In this document: positions 35,409-44,412 of the stretch, one piece after another
How the letters are laid out: the number at the start of each line of letters is the position of its first letter
Position numbering within the stretch: position 1 is the stretch's first letter
Assembly (NCBI RefSeq): GCF_014648895.1
Contig: NZ_BMRZ01000010.1
Span: forward strand, 124,001-188,000
Source of the DNA: Streptomyces tanashiensis
Lineage (GTDB): Bacteria; Actinomycetota; Actinomycetes; Streptomycetales; Streptomycetaceae
Direction: 5' to 3'
Length of the DNA stretch: 64,000 nucleotides
Made by a program: the position numbers and the translations under genes
The notes under the pieces: model-generated
Seen by the model: only the letters and a program-made list of their open reading frames with translations
Database searches by the model: none
What the model was told of the DNA's origin: nothing

Positions 35409-37214
35409 TCACCAACGGGCCTTGCGTCGAAGGCCGGTGAACACATAGGCGCAGAGCAGCCCCGTCAACGTCAGCGAGAGCGCCACCCCCGCGGGCTGAC
35501 CGACCACCCGGAGCGCCACCGCCAGCCAGCGGTCCAGGGACGGCGACCACTGCGGACCGGCGAACTCACGCAGTCGCGCCGGAAGTCCTGCCGCCGAGCG
35601 CACCGACGGCCCCGTCAGCATCTTCTGCAGCAGCGGAACGAAGGCGACCGGCACCGCGAGCACCGCCGCCACTCCGGCCGCGGCGGCCCGGAACACGCCC
35701 GCGCCGAGCACCCCGGCCCAGCCGCAGCCGACGACCAGGCCCAGCCAACTCACGCAGAGTGTCGGCCAGTTCCTCGGTACGGGGACCAACTCGGCTCCGT
35801 GGACGAACCGCAGGACCTCCAGGTCGACCGCCACGACGAGCGCCCCGAGCGCAAGGGCGACGACCGCCGCCACGGCGAGCTTCGCGAGGAGCAGGCCCGG
35901 CCGGCGGGGCACGGCTCCGCGCCCCGTGGTGAGCGCGGGATAGCGGTACTCCTCTCCGAACGAGAAAGCTCCGAGCAGCCCGGCGCCGAGAGCCGCGGGC
36001 GGCAGCGGCGAGATCGCGGGCCAGCCGGCGACGACGGCGGGCAGTTCGGCTCGGCCGCCGCGGCCGAGCAGCAGAGCCAGCGTCACGGACGCGAGGAGGA
36101 CGCCGGCCACGACAAGCGGGGTGGAGGGCACACCCAGAAGCCGGTGGAGCTCGTACCGGAGCGGGCGCAGGGGGGAGCGCGCGGGCCTCCGCACGGCGCC
36201 TCGCCCCGCGCTCCGCGTCTCCGACCCCGTGCCCCCGGAGGGCCGACCGGTTCCCGTCGACGCGGCCGCATCGCTCCGGGGAGTCCCGGTCTCCTCGCCT
36301 CCCCCGGCCGGCCGGATCTCCCCTGCGGCGCGACCGGCGGCTCCGCCGCCCCCTCGCTCTTCGGCGAGCCGGTGGATCGGCACGCCCAGCCGGAAGGCGG
36401 TGTCACCGACGGCCGCGCAGTCACTGCCGTACACGGACAGGCGGTTCCCGTCCTCGGCGACCACCTCGACGGGACGGCGGGCCGCTCTGGCCTCCTGGGT
36501 CACGGCGGCGGCCAGACGCGCGGCGTGCGGGGTCCGGACGACGACCCGGGGACGCAGGCGGGTACGGGCGAACTCGGTGGCGTCCTGGTCCGCGAGGAGC
36601 CGGCCGCCGTCGAGGGTGACGACGCGGTCGGCGTTGCGGACCGCGTCCTTGGGATCGTCCGTGGTGTACAGCACGGTTCCCCCCTCGGCCGCGTGGGCAC
36701 GCAGAAGCTCGTACAGCCATGCGCTCTCGGGTACGGAGAGACCCGCGGCCGGCTCGTCGAGCAACAGGGTGTGGGGGGTGCCCAACAGGGCCGATGCGAG
36801 ACCGAGTCGACGGTCGGCACCGATCGGCAGGGTGCCGATGCGGCGGCGTTCCAGGCCGGTGAGGCCCACGGTCCGCACCAGCTCGTCGGCGCGCGCGGCG
36901 GGAACGCCGGTGGCGGCGCAGAGCATCCTGAGCTGCCCTCGGAGGGTGCGGGAGGGATGTCCGGGCACGTCACCGAGGAGCACGCCGACCTCGCGAGGAG
37001 GATGGGCGATGCGGTGCAGCGGCCGGCCTCTGAAGTAGGTGATCCCACGGCCCGGCTCGAGTTCGAGCATGAGCCGGAGCGTGGTCGTCTTGCCGGATCC
37101 CCGGGAGCCGAGGAGCGCGGTCACGGCACCCGGCCGAGCATCGAAGGTCAGATCGTCCACGGCCGGCGGGCGATCGCGGCGGGGAGTGCTGGTCAGTCCG
37201 ATTGCCTGGAGCAT
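35409..37214 (-). CDS. ABC transporter ATPase-permease fusion (ABC-2 type)
   Basis: The 601-residue protein joins an N-terminal ABC ATPase to a C-terminal membrane domain, whereas most bacterial ABC-2 exporters use separate genes. The P-loop GSRGSGKTT and Walker B TLLLDEPAAGL are intact, but the signature motif is degenerate (PIGADRRLGLA in place of LSGGQ). Residues about 205-345 are a Gly/Arg/Pro-rich linker, followed by about six hydrophobic helices from 355 to the end. I chose the ATG at 37214; a GTG at 37238 is also open. It is probably an exporter, but the abnormal signature leaves ATPase activity open. It lies next to whiH on the same strand with a 160-bp gap. Confidence 0.8.
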   Translation of the reverse strand: MLQAIGLTSTPRRDRPPAVDDLTFDARPGAVTALLGSRGSGKTTTLRLMLELEPGRGITYFRGRPLHRIAHPPREVGVLLGDVPGHPSRTLRGQLRMLCAATGVPAARADELVRTVGLTGLERRRIGTLPIGADRRLGLASALLGTPHTLLLDEPAAGLSVPESAWLYELLRAHAAEGGTVLYTTDDPKDAVRNADRVVTLDGGRLLADQDATEFARTRLRPRVVVRTPHAARLAAAVTQEARAARRPVEVVAEDGNRLSVYGSDCAAVGDTAFRLGVPIHRLAEERGGGGAAGRAAGEIRPAGGGEETGTPRSDAAASTGTGRPSGGTGSETRSAGRGAVRRPARSPLRPLRYELHRLLGVPSTPLVVAGVLLASVTLALLLGRGGRAELPAVVAGWPAISPLPPAALGAGLLGAFSFGEEYRYPALTTGRGAVPRRPGLLLAKLAVAAVVALALGALVVAVDLEVLRFVHGAELVPVPRNWPTLCVSWLGLVVGCGWAGVLGAGVFRAAAAGVAAVLAVPVAFVPLLQKMLTGPSVRSAAGLPARLREFAGPQWSPSLDRWLAVALRVVGQPAGVALSLTLTGLLCAYVFTGLRRKARW

Positions 37215-37336
37215 CGCTTCTCTCGCGGTAGATGACACCGCTCCGCGGCAGGGCGGCGCTACCGCAGCAAGATAACGCTACATTTCGGACTTTCGGCGCA
37301 GGTGTGACATCAAGGGGCGGCGGACCGGTACGGCTC

Positions 37337-38107
37337 TCAGACCTCGGGGCGGAGCATCGGCGGGTTGAGAAGAGTGGCCCCACCTGCCCGGAAGAGCTGC
37401 GCGGGGCGCCCTCCCTGACGGGTCGTGGTGCCTCCGGCCGGGACCAGGAAGCCGGGCGTGCCGGTCACCTTGCGGTGGAAGTTACGCGGATCGAGGGACA
37501 CACCCCAGACCGCCTCGTAGACGCGCCGCAGCTCCCCGACCGTGAACTCCGGCGGACAGAACGCCGTCGCCAGGGAGGAGTACTCGATCTTGGATCGGGC
37601 GCGCTCCACCCCGTCCGCGAGGATCCGGGCGTGGTCGAAGGCGAGCGCCGCCGGCCCTCCGTCCTCGGCCGCGGCGGCCTCGTCCTCGCCGAGGAGCTCC
37701 TCCACCGGGGCCCAGCGGGCGCTGTTCGCGTCGCCGCCCGCGCGCGGCGCGGGAAGGTCCGGCGCCAGCGCGAGGTGCGCGACGCTCACCACCCGCATGC
37801 GCGGGTCGCGGTCCGGCGCCCCGTAGGTCGCCAGCTGCTCCAGGTGCGCGCCATTGGTCGGTACGGGCGGCGGGGAGGCGGGATCGTGGGCGCAGAGGCC
37901 CGTCTCCTCGACCAGCTCGCGCGCGGCCGCGGCACCGAGGTCCTCCGCCGCCTGCACGAAACCGCCGGGCAGCGCCCAACGCCCCTGATACGGCGCCTCT
38001 CCTCGCCGCACGACCAGGGTGCACAGTGCGTGGCGCCGCACGGTGAGCACGACCAGATCGACGGTCACGGCGAAGGGAGGAAAGGCCGAGGGGTCGTAGG
38101 GAGGCAT
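37337..38107 (-). CDS. Nudix hydrolase with C-terminal winged helix (NrtR-like)
   Basis: The 256-residue protein starts with VTVDLVVLTVRRHALCTLVVRR and a complete Nudix box from Gly49 (G-FVQAA-E55-DLGAAAA-R63ELVEETGL). The C-terminal part (SSLATAFCPPEFTVGELRRVYEAVWGVSLDPRNFHRKV, TPGFLVPAGG) is the winged-helix segment shared with NrtR-type ADP-ribose-sensing regulators of NAD metabolism. The intact Nudix box leaves both enzyme and regulator possible. The ATG at 38107 has no strong ribosome site; a GGAAG lies about 17 bases upstream. An inverted repeat (TCGTC-N5-GACGA) at 38121-38135 sits just in front. Confidence 0.83.
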   Translation of the reverse strand: MPPYDPSAFPPFAVTVDLVVLTVRRHALCTLVVRRGEAPYQGRWALPGGFVQAAEDLGAAAARELVEETGLCAHDPASPPPVPTNGAHLEQLATYGAPDRDPRMRVVSVAHLALAPDLPAPRAGGDANSARWAPVEELLGEDEAAAAEDGGPAALAFDHARILADGVERARSKIEYSSLATAFCPPEFTVGELRRVYEAVWGVSLDPRNFHRKVTGTPGFLVPAGGTTTRQGGRPAQLFRAGGATLLNPPMLRPEV

Positions 38108-38120
38108 GCCGCGATCATAG

Positions 38121-38135
38121 TCGTCTTCCTGACGA
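38121..38135. promoter_or_regulatory. Candidate operator upstream of the Nudix/NrtR-like gene
   Basis: TCGTCTTCCTGACGA is an inverted repeat with 5-base arms in an AT-richer patch, 14 bases upstream of the start codon. It could be an autoregulatory site for the winged-helix protein. The arms are short, so chance occurrence is possible. Confidence 0.35.
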
Positions 38136-38216
38136 TAAACACGCCCCGCGGAAGCATCGGCCGCCACTTCCTCACCACGCCGCGAGGCTTCCCTCGTCTC
38201 CGTGCCCGGCATCCCG

Positions 38217-40292
38217 TCACACCCCCAGTTGAAGGCCCTCTGCGGCCTCCTCGACCATACCGAGGCCCAGCCTGCCGACCCGCACGGCGAAGGGCTCGCC
38301 CGCGACCACGAGCCCCGACAACCGGATCGCTCCGAGCGGCGCCGAGGCCAGCGGGTGCACCGACACGGACCGCCCGGGCGCATCGGGTCTGAGGCCGGCG
38401 AGAGCGAGAAGAGCGTGCACCGCTCCGGCGGCCGCGACGGCCGCCGGCCGGCACGCCGCCGGGTGTGGCACCGGGCGTCCACCCGTCGTCCGCTGCTCTC
38501 CCGCGTACATCTCGGGGAGCCGATGGGTGAAGGCCTCCGCCGCGTCGAGCAACCCCCGCAGCAGGGAGGCGGCCTCCTTCTCATGGCCGGCGGCGGCGAG
38601 ACCGGCCACCGCCACGGCCGTCTCGTGCACCCGGACCGCTCCGGCCCGGTGCCCGAAGGGGTTGTGGCCCGGCTCCTTGATGCCGAGGCTGCGCAGTCCC
38701 CAGCCGGAGTCGAGCGCCGGGGTGCCGAGCAGCCTGGCCACCATTTCGGTCTCCGTCCGGTCCAGGAGGCCCGGTGCGTACCGGCCGCCGTCCAGCAGCC
38801 CCGTGTCGAGCAGGTGCGCGGCCCAACCGCCCAGCTGGGGCCAGGCCCGGCCGTCCGGTGCGAGGGCGACGGCGGGGCGGCCGCCCGCCGGGTCGTCGAG
38901 CCAGAACTCCCGCCGGAACCGCTCGCGCAGGGTCCGCGCCACGTCGCGCAGGGCGTCTCCCCCGGGCCGCCCGCAGCCGTCGAGGAGGTCGGCTCCGAGC
39001 AGGGCGGCACGGTGGGTGTGTGCCTGGGTCTCGGCCCGCCAAGGCCCGGCGGGCCCCGGGTCCGGGACGAACCCGTTCCGACCGGCGGTACTCCGGAGCC
39101 AGTCGAGGCAGCGCTCCGCCACGGGGAGCAGTTCCTCCAGGTCCGCTGCGGGGAGCCCCCAGCGGCGGGCCTCGGCGAGCACGACCGGAAAGGCGAGGGT
39201 GGCCTCGATGCCCGTGCAGCGGGGCGGGAGGTGCGGGCCCGCGTCCCGGAGCGGTCCCCGGAGCCGGCCGGACTCGGGTCCGCCGGCGGAGATCTGGGTG
39301 CGTCCGAGGGCGCGCAGGGTGGTGGCGGCGAGCCGGGTGCCGAGGGGCAGGGCCATGCGCGCCGCCCAGAGCGCCTCGGCCGTGACCGGTCCGCAGCGCC
39401 AGGGGACGCCGGCCGCCAGGTACACGTCCGCGGGGTGGGCCGGGTCCCGCTGGAGCAGGGCCCGCAGGTCCTCGACGGAGACACGGAGCAGCTCCCCCGG
39501 CCGTGGGTCGTCGCCCTCGGCGCGGGCCTCGGCGAGGAGGTGACCGCCGGGCCGTCCGGAACCCGCGCCCGGGGAGGCGGTGGGCCTGGCGGGCGACTCG
39601 CCTCGTACGCGCAGCCGGAGGGTGAACGTCGCTCCGGGCGCGAGCTCGGCCTCCCAGCGCAGCACTCCCGCCGCCGCCAGGGAGTCCATGGGGGGCGGGT
39701 CCGCCGTGACGGCGACGGATCGGCCGTCGCCGCCGGTCCACCGCAGTCCGGTGCCGTGGACGCTCGCGGCGAGCTCGGGGCCGGTTCTCCCGGACGCCAC
39801 CGCACCCAGGTCCGCGAGATCCGTGCCCAGAGAGACCTCCACGGGGAGCCGGAGGGGCCGGGACGCGGCGCTGCGGAGGGTGATCCGCTCGGTTCCGTCG
39901 GCGCTCCGCGTGCGTTCCACGGTGAGAGCGGGGTCGGGTCCGGCGTCCCCGGGGACGCGCAGGGCGCCGAGGAACAGCGCCCGGTCGGCGGTCGCCATGC
40001 GGCCCTGGAGCGCGACGGGTTCACGCCCCGCCACCCGCAGGACACAGCGGGACAGGAGCCGTCGCCCCGCCTCGTACACCCCCTCGGGTCCTTCTCCCGT
40101 GAGCTGGCCGTGCTCCGCGGACACGGCGAGGGCGGGCAGGGCCACGCAGAGGAGCGCACCGTGCACCGAGGGAAGTTCGGCAGGCCGCGTCGCGCGCGGA
40201 AACGCGATGCCGGCGCCGGACGTGTGTCCGGCGGCGGGTCCGGACGGCGGGGTGGTGGGGCGGCCGGGGGCCGGGACGGGGCTGGGAGCCAT
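38217..40292 (-). CDS. Amylo-alpha-1,6-glucosidase/debranching-enzyme-like protein
   Basis: The 691-residue protein has an N-terminal beta-rich domain (HGALLCVALPALAVSAEHGQLTGEGPEGVYEAGRRLLSRCVLRV) of the glycogen-debranching N-terminal type, and a C-terminal (alpha/alpha)6-barrel-like part. The latter includes DVYLAAGVPWRCGPVTAEALWAARMALPLGT, WLRSTAGRNGFVPDPG and the late WGLRSLGIKEPGHNPFGHRAGAVRVHETA. Candidate acidic residues can be seen, but I cannot assign the catalytic pair. The ATG at 40292 is well placed before a Pro-rich lead. It probably acts on an alpha-glucan or similar oligosaccharide in the cytoplasm. The DUF4192 gene lies 115 bases upstream on the same strand. Confidence 0.78.
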   Translation of the reverse strand: MAPSPVPAPGRPTTPPSGPAAGHTSGAGIAFPRATRPAELPSVHGALLCVALPALAVSAEHGQLTGEGPEGVYEAGRRLLSRCVLRVAGREPVALQGRMATADRALFLGALRVPGDAGPDPALTVERTRSADGTERITLRSAASRPLRLPVEVSLGTDLADLGAVASGRTGPELAASVHGTGLRWTGGDGRSVAVTADPPPMDSLAAAGVLRWEAELAPGATFTLRLRVRGESPARPTASPGAGSGRPGGHLLAEARAEGDDPRPGELLRVSVEDLRALLQRDPAHPADVYLAAGVPWRCGPVTAEALWAARMALPLGTRLAATTLRALGRTQISAGGPESGRLRGPLRDAGPHLPPRCTGIEATLAFPVVLAEARRWGLPAADLEELLPVAERCLDWLRSTAGRNGFVPDPGPAGPWRAETQAHTHRAALLGADLLDGCGRPGGDALRDVARTLRERFRREFWLDDPAGGRPAVALAPDGRAWPQLGGWAAHLLDTGLLDGGRYAPGLLDRTETEMVARLLGTPALDSGWGLRSLGIKEPGHNPFGHRAGAVRVHETAVAVAGLAAAGHEKEAASLLRGLLDAAEAFTHRLPEMYAGEQRTTGGRPVPHPAACRPAAVAAAGAVHALLALAGLRPDAPGRSVSVHPLASAPLGAIRLSGLVVAGEPFAVRVGRLGLGMVEEAAEGLQLGV

Positions 40293-40407
40293 GGCGGGTA
40301 CGGGGTGCTCTCTGTGCGGACCGGGCGGCCGGCGAGGTGTCGGCGGGACGGTTCGTGCGAGTCCGCCAGAGAGCTGAACGCGCCTGCGGGCGGCCGGGTC
40401 ACGGTCG

Positions 40408-41859
40408 TCATCGGCCGCTCCTGGAGCCGCGCTGTCCGCCGGGCCGCGGAGTCCCGCTCCCCGGCCTTCCGGCGGCGGGTCCGCCGGGACGGACTCCGGC
40501 CGCCGCGCGGCGCTCGCTCCCGGCGGTCTGGCGCCCCGGCTTCCTGAGGGTCAGCGGGGTGCCCGGCCTGCGGCCGGCTCGCATCCGGACCCGTCGGGAC
40601 GGTGCAGGAGATTCCTGCTCCGGGGCGGTCCGGGCGTCCCGTTCGGTCCTCAGACAGGAGCGGAGCGACTCGGGGTCCAGTCCTTCGTTGCACGCCTGGT
40701 GCAGCAGCCTGGCGAAGACGTACTCGGGGTCGGCGTCGAGTGCGAGCCCGAGAGCGACCCGGGCGGTCGGCTCGTCGCCCGTGGACCAGGCCGTCCAGCC
40801 CGCGAGGGCGAGGGGTGCGGCGGCGTGCTCCTGGTAGGGCGTGACACAGCGCCGGGCCAGGACCCTCCAGAGCCGCAGGGCGGCGGTCCCCTCCCAGCCC
40901 TCCATCCACTCGGCGACGCGGTCCCGGGTGACCCGGTCCTGCAGGCCGAGGACCAGGGCGGCCGCCTCGTCGACGGTGATCAGGGCGTCGTCGGCCGCGT
41001 CGTCGGCGGCCGTGGCGCCGGCGTACCGGCCCGGAACGGCCGACCGCATCGGACTCGCCGTGCCCGGCGCACCCGCCCGGTCGTCCGGGCTCACCGAGTT
41101 CCGCCCGTTCGGGTGCTTCCGGTCGGCGAAGCGGCGGAGGATCTCGCGGGCGAGACGCAGCGTCGTCTCGCGCACTTCCTCCCTGCCCCGCCCTTCGGCG
41201 CCTTCGAGGATCCGGGGGACGATCGAGGCGGCGGCCGTGTCGAGGGCGGTTCGCTGCTCCTCGTCCCCGGGCCCGCCGCGCGGCTTGAGCCGGGCCTCCA
41301 TGTCCCGCAGGGAGCCCCGTACCTGCACTCCGGCGTATGTGGCGGCCGCCGCCATCACCGAGGTGCCGCTGAGAGCGAGCGGGGTGCCGTCCGGCGGGCA
41401 GCAGCGCTGGTCGGGGCAGCAGTACGAGAAGTAGAGCCCGTCGGTGATGCAGAGAGCCTCGTAGACGGGAATGTCGAGGGCGCCGCAGGCGGTCCGCAGG
41501 CGCTGGGCGAAGGGCCGCAGCCGCTCCATGACCCTGCGGCCCGTCTCGCCGGGCGCCGGGTCCTGGCACAGGAAGACGACGATCCCGTCCGGCCGGGTGC
41601 CGGATCGGGCGCCTCCCTCGACGAGGCACTCCGCGAGGTGGTCCGCGGTGGACGCCCACTCACGGGGCGAACTCGGGATTCCGAGCCTGACGCGGCCCCC
41701 GAAGCGGCCGTGCTCGCCGTGGAGGGCGACCAGGACGACGGAGTCGGTGGGATGGAAGCCCAGCACGAACGGCAGGGCGTCGGCCAGCTCCGCCGGGCCG
41801 CGCAGGGTGATCTGCTGCGTACGGGAAGGTCCACTGGATTCGTGGTGATTCGCGTTCAT
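40408..41859 (-). CDS. DUF4192-domain protein
   Basis: The 483-residue protein has an N-terminal TQQITLRGPAELADALPFVLGFHPTDSVVLVALHG, which is the opening of DUF4192, an actinobacterial family without known function. A cysteine cluster YCCPDQRCCPPDG lies at about 150 and could bind metal. The region LITVDEAAALVLGLQDRVTRDRVAEWMEGWEGTAALRLWRVLARRCVTPYQEHAAAPLALAGWTAWSTGDEPTARVAL is helical and resembles the end of the DUF. The last 60 residues are Arg/Pro/Gly-rich and disordered. I chose ATG 41859 (MNANHHESS). The frame continues upstream antisense to the helicase gene, but this is only lack of stops. Confidence 0.78.
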   Translation of the reverse strand: MNANHHESSGPSRTQQITLRGPAELADALPFVLGFHPTDSVVLVALHGEHGRFGGRVRLGIPSSPREWASTADHLAECLVEGGARSGTRPDGIVVFLCQDPAPGETGRRVMERLRPFAQRLRTACGALDIPVYEALCITDGLYFSYCCPDQRCCPPDGTPLALSGTSVMAAAATYAGVQVRGSLRDMEARLKPRGGPGDEEQRTALDTAAASIVPRILEGAEGRGREEVRETTLRLAREILRRFADRKHPNGRNSVSPDDRAGAPGTASPMRSAVPGRYAGATAADDAADDALITVDEAAALVLGLQDRVTRDRVAEWMEGWEGTAALRLWRVLARRCVTPYQEHAAAPLALAGWTAWSTGDEPTARVALGLALDADPEYVFARLLHQACNEGLDPESLRSCLRTERDARTAPEQESPAPSRRVRMRAGRRPGTPLTLRKPGRQTAGSERRAAAGVRPGGPAAGRPGSGTPRPGGQRGSRSGR

Positions 41860-41897
41860 GGTCAGGACGGTCTCGTGATCTCCCGAAATCCGAAACC

Positions 41898-41951
41898 CCT
41901 GTGGATAACTCCCGGATCGGGGCATCCGTCGCCCCTCGGGTTGTCCACAGG
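41898..41951. promoter_or_regulatory. Pair of inverted DnaA-box-like sites upstream of the RecQ-like gene
   Basis: CCTGTGGATAA at 41898-41908 (TTATCCACA on the other strand) and TTGTCCACAGG at 41941-41951 form an 11-base inverted repeat with one mismatch. TTGTCCACA is the preferred Streptomyces DnaA box and TTATCCACA the classic one. They lie in the 141-bp space between the divergent DUF4192 and helicase genes, ending 49 bases before the helicase start. Confidence 0.6.
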
Positions 41952-42000
41952 TTCGATGTCTCATTCGCGCGATGTCCGAGGCATCGGGTTGCATGGGGGC

Positions 42001-44184
42001 ATGACCCAAGCAGCCCCGCTGGAAGACCGCGCCGCCCTCCGAGCCGCCGCCGATGCCGTGCTCGCCCGTCTCGTCTCCGACCCGACCGGCAGGGCGAGAC
42101 TGCGCGAGGACCAGTGGCGGGCCATCGAGGCCCTGGTGGCCGACCGGCGCCGGGCGCTGGTGGTGCAGCGGACCGGCTGGGGCAAGTCGGCCGTGTACTT
42201 CGTGGCGACCTCGCTGCTCCGCGAGCGCGGCAGCGGCCCGACCGTGATCGTCTCCCCCCTGCTCGCGCTCATGCGCAACCAGGTGGAGGCGGCCGCCCGT
42301 GCCGGGATCCGCGCCCGGACGATCAACTCCTCGAACACCGAGGAGTGGGAGACGGTCCAGGAGGAAGTGGCCTCCGGCGAGGTGGACGTGCTCCTGGTGA
42401 GCCCGGAGCGGCTCAACAATCCCGACTTCCGCGACCAGGTGCTGCCGCGGCTCGCCGCCGCCACCGGGCTGCTCGTGGTCGACGAGGCCCACTGCATCTC
42501 GGACTGGGGCCATGACTTCCGGCCCGACTACCGCCGGCTGCGGACCATGCTGGCCGACCTGCCGTCGGGTGTCCCGGTGCTGGCCACCACCGCGACGGCG
42601 AACGCTCGGGTGACGGCGGACGTGGCCGAGCAGCTCGGCACCGGCGCGGGCACCGACGCCCTCGTCCTGCGCGGGCCCCTCGACCGGGAGAGTCTCAGCC
42701 TGGGCGTGGTCCGGCTGCCGGACGCGGCACACCGGCTGGCCTGGCTCGCCGACCACCTCGGCGAGCTGCCCGGTTCCGGCATCATCTACACGCTGACGGT
42801 CGCCGCGGCCGACGAGGTCACCGCCTATCTGCGCCAGTGCGGGCACACGGTCTCCTCCTACACGGGCCGCACGGAGAACGCCGACCGGCAGCAGGCGGAG
42901 GACGACCTGCAGGCCAACCGGGTCAAGGCACTGGTCGCGACCTCCGCCCTCGGTATGGGCTTCGACAAGCCGGACCTGGGCTTCGTGGTGCACCTCGGGT
43001 CGCCTTCCTCCCCCATCGCGTACTACCAGCAGGTCGGCCGGGCCGGGCGAGGGGTGGAGCACGCGGAGGTGCTGCTGCTGCCCGGGCAGGAGGACGAGGC
43101 GATCTGGCGCTACTTCGCCTCGGTGGCCTTCCCTCCCGAGGAGCAGGTGCGCCGCACGATCGACGTGCTCGCTCAGGCGGGCCGGCCCCTGTCCCTGCCC
43201 GCCCTCGAGCCGCTGGTGGAGCTGCGCAGGACCCGGCTGGAGACCATGCTCAAGGTCCTGGACGTGGACGGCGCGGTGCGGCGGGTGAAGGGCGGCTGGG
43301 AGAGCACCGGGCAGCCCTGGGTGTACGACACCGAGCGGTACGCCTGGGTGGCGCGCCAGCGGGCGGCCGAGCAGCAGGCGATGCGCGACTACGCGGCGTC
43401 GACCGGGTGCCGGATGGAGTTCCTCCGGCGCCAGTTGGACGACGAGGAGGCCGCTCCGTGCGGTCGCTGCGACAACTGCGCGGGCAACCGGTTCGACCCG
43501 AAGGTGTCCGAGGCGGCCCTGGACGCGGCCAAGGGCGAGCTGGGGCGGCCCGGCGTGGAGGTCGAGCCCCGGAAGATGTGGCCCACCGGACTCGCCGCGG
43601 TCGGCGTCGATCTGAAGGGCCGTATCCCCGCCGGGGAGCAGTCGTTCGGCGGCCGGGCCCTGGGTCGGCTCTCGGACATCGGCTGGGGCAACCGGCTGCG
43701 TCCGCTGCTGGCCGACGGGACGCCGGACGGTCCCGTGCCGGATGATGTCGTGCAGGCGGTGGTGCATGTGCTGGCCGACTGGGCCAAGGGGCCCGGGGGA
43801 TGGGCCTCCGGTGCGGCGGACGCGCCGGCCCGGCCCGCCGGAGTGGTCACGATCGCCTCCCACCGCAAGCCGCGGCTGGTGGGTTCGCTCGGGCAGCGGA
43901 TCGCCGAGATCGGCAGAATGCCCCTCCTCGGCATGGTCGAGTACGCGCCGGAGGCGGAGGAGCTCCGGCTCTCACGGACCAACAGCGCCCAGCGGGTCGT
44001 CGGCCTGCAGCGGACGCTGACGGTCCCTCCGGAACTGGCCGGGCGGCTGACGGGCGCCGGGGGGCCGGTTCTCCTCGTGGACGATCTCTCGGACACCGGC
44101 TGGACGTTGGCCGTCGCGGCACGGCTGCTGCGGAGGGCCGGAGCGGAAGGGGTGTTTCCGCTGGTACTCGCCGTCCAGGGGTGA
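42001..44184 (+). CDS. RecQ-like ATP-dependent DNA helicase with phosphoribosyltransferase-like C-terminus
   Basis: The 727-residue protein has the RecQ core in order: Gln motif (RLREDQWRAIEAL), Walker A TGWGKS at 58-63, SPLLALMRNQ, DEAH at 161-164, ATTATAN, the motif-V block TSALGMGFDKPDLGFVVHLG and motif VI YYQQVGRAGRG. A zinc module follows with four cysteines (TGCRMEFL and CGRCDNC). Instead of an HRDC domain, the end carries VVTIASHRKPRLVGSLGQRIAE and, at about 690-702, VLLVDDLSDTGWT, which is the PRPP-binding loop of type I phosphoribosyltransferases. It probably unwinds DNA in repair. The role of the PRTase-like tail is not known to me. Confidence 0.88.
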   Translation: MTQAAPLEDRAALRAAADAVLARLVSDPTGRARLREDQWRAIEALVADRRRALVVQRTGWGKSAVYFVATSLLRERGSGPTVIVSPLLALMRNQVEAAARAGIRARTINSSNTEEWETVQEEVASGEVDVLLVSPERLNNPDFRDQVLPRLAAATGLLVVDEAHCISDWGHDFRPDYRRLRTMLADLPSGVPVLATTATANARVTADVAEQLGTGAGTDALVLRGPLDRESLSLGVVRLPDAAHRLAWLADHLGELPGSGIIYTLTVAAADEVTAYLRQCGHTVSSYTGRTENADRQQAEDDLQANRVKALVATSALGMGFDKPDLGFVVHLGSPSSPIAYYQQVGRAGRGVEHAEVLLLPGQEDEAIWRYFASVAFPPEEQVRRTIDVLAQAGRPLSLPALEPLVELRRTRLETMLKVLDVDGAVRRVKGGWESTGQPWVYDTERYAWVARQRAAEQQAMRDYAASTGCRMEFLRRQLDDEEAAPCGRCDNCAGNRFDPKVSEAALDAAKGELGRPGVEVEPRKMWPTGLAAVGVDLKGRIPAGEQSFGGRALGRLSDIGWGNRLRPLLADGTPDGPVPDDVVQAVVHVLADWAKGPGGWASGAADAPARPAGVVTIASHRKPRLVGSLGQRIAEIGRMPLLGMVEYAPEAEELRLSRTNSAQRVVGLQRTLTVPPELAGRLTGAGGPVLLVDDLSDTGWTLAVAARLLRRAGAEGVFPLVLAVQG

Positions 44185-44412
44185 AACAGGAGGGGAAACG
44201 GGGAGTGAACAATGGGCAACTGGGCAGGGATATGAGTGGCATACCGACTCATTACCGTCAGCGGTCTCAATTGCTCGTTGCCGCCCGCGCACGGGCCAGC
44301 AAGAATTGGGAGACCGCCCCGCACGGCCCGTCAGCGGTCCGGAAGGACTGTGCCGTGGTGCGCCCTCACCCGACCTTGCCCGCGCAGCGGGCGTGTATCC
44401 GAAGGGAGGACC

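Noticed and set aside
37337..41659. A 1440-codon minus-strand frame that ends with the Nudix protein
   Set aside because: Only the last 256 codons match a protein family. The upstream part overlaps the debranching-like and DUF4192 genes in another frame.
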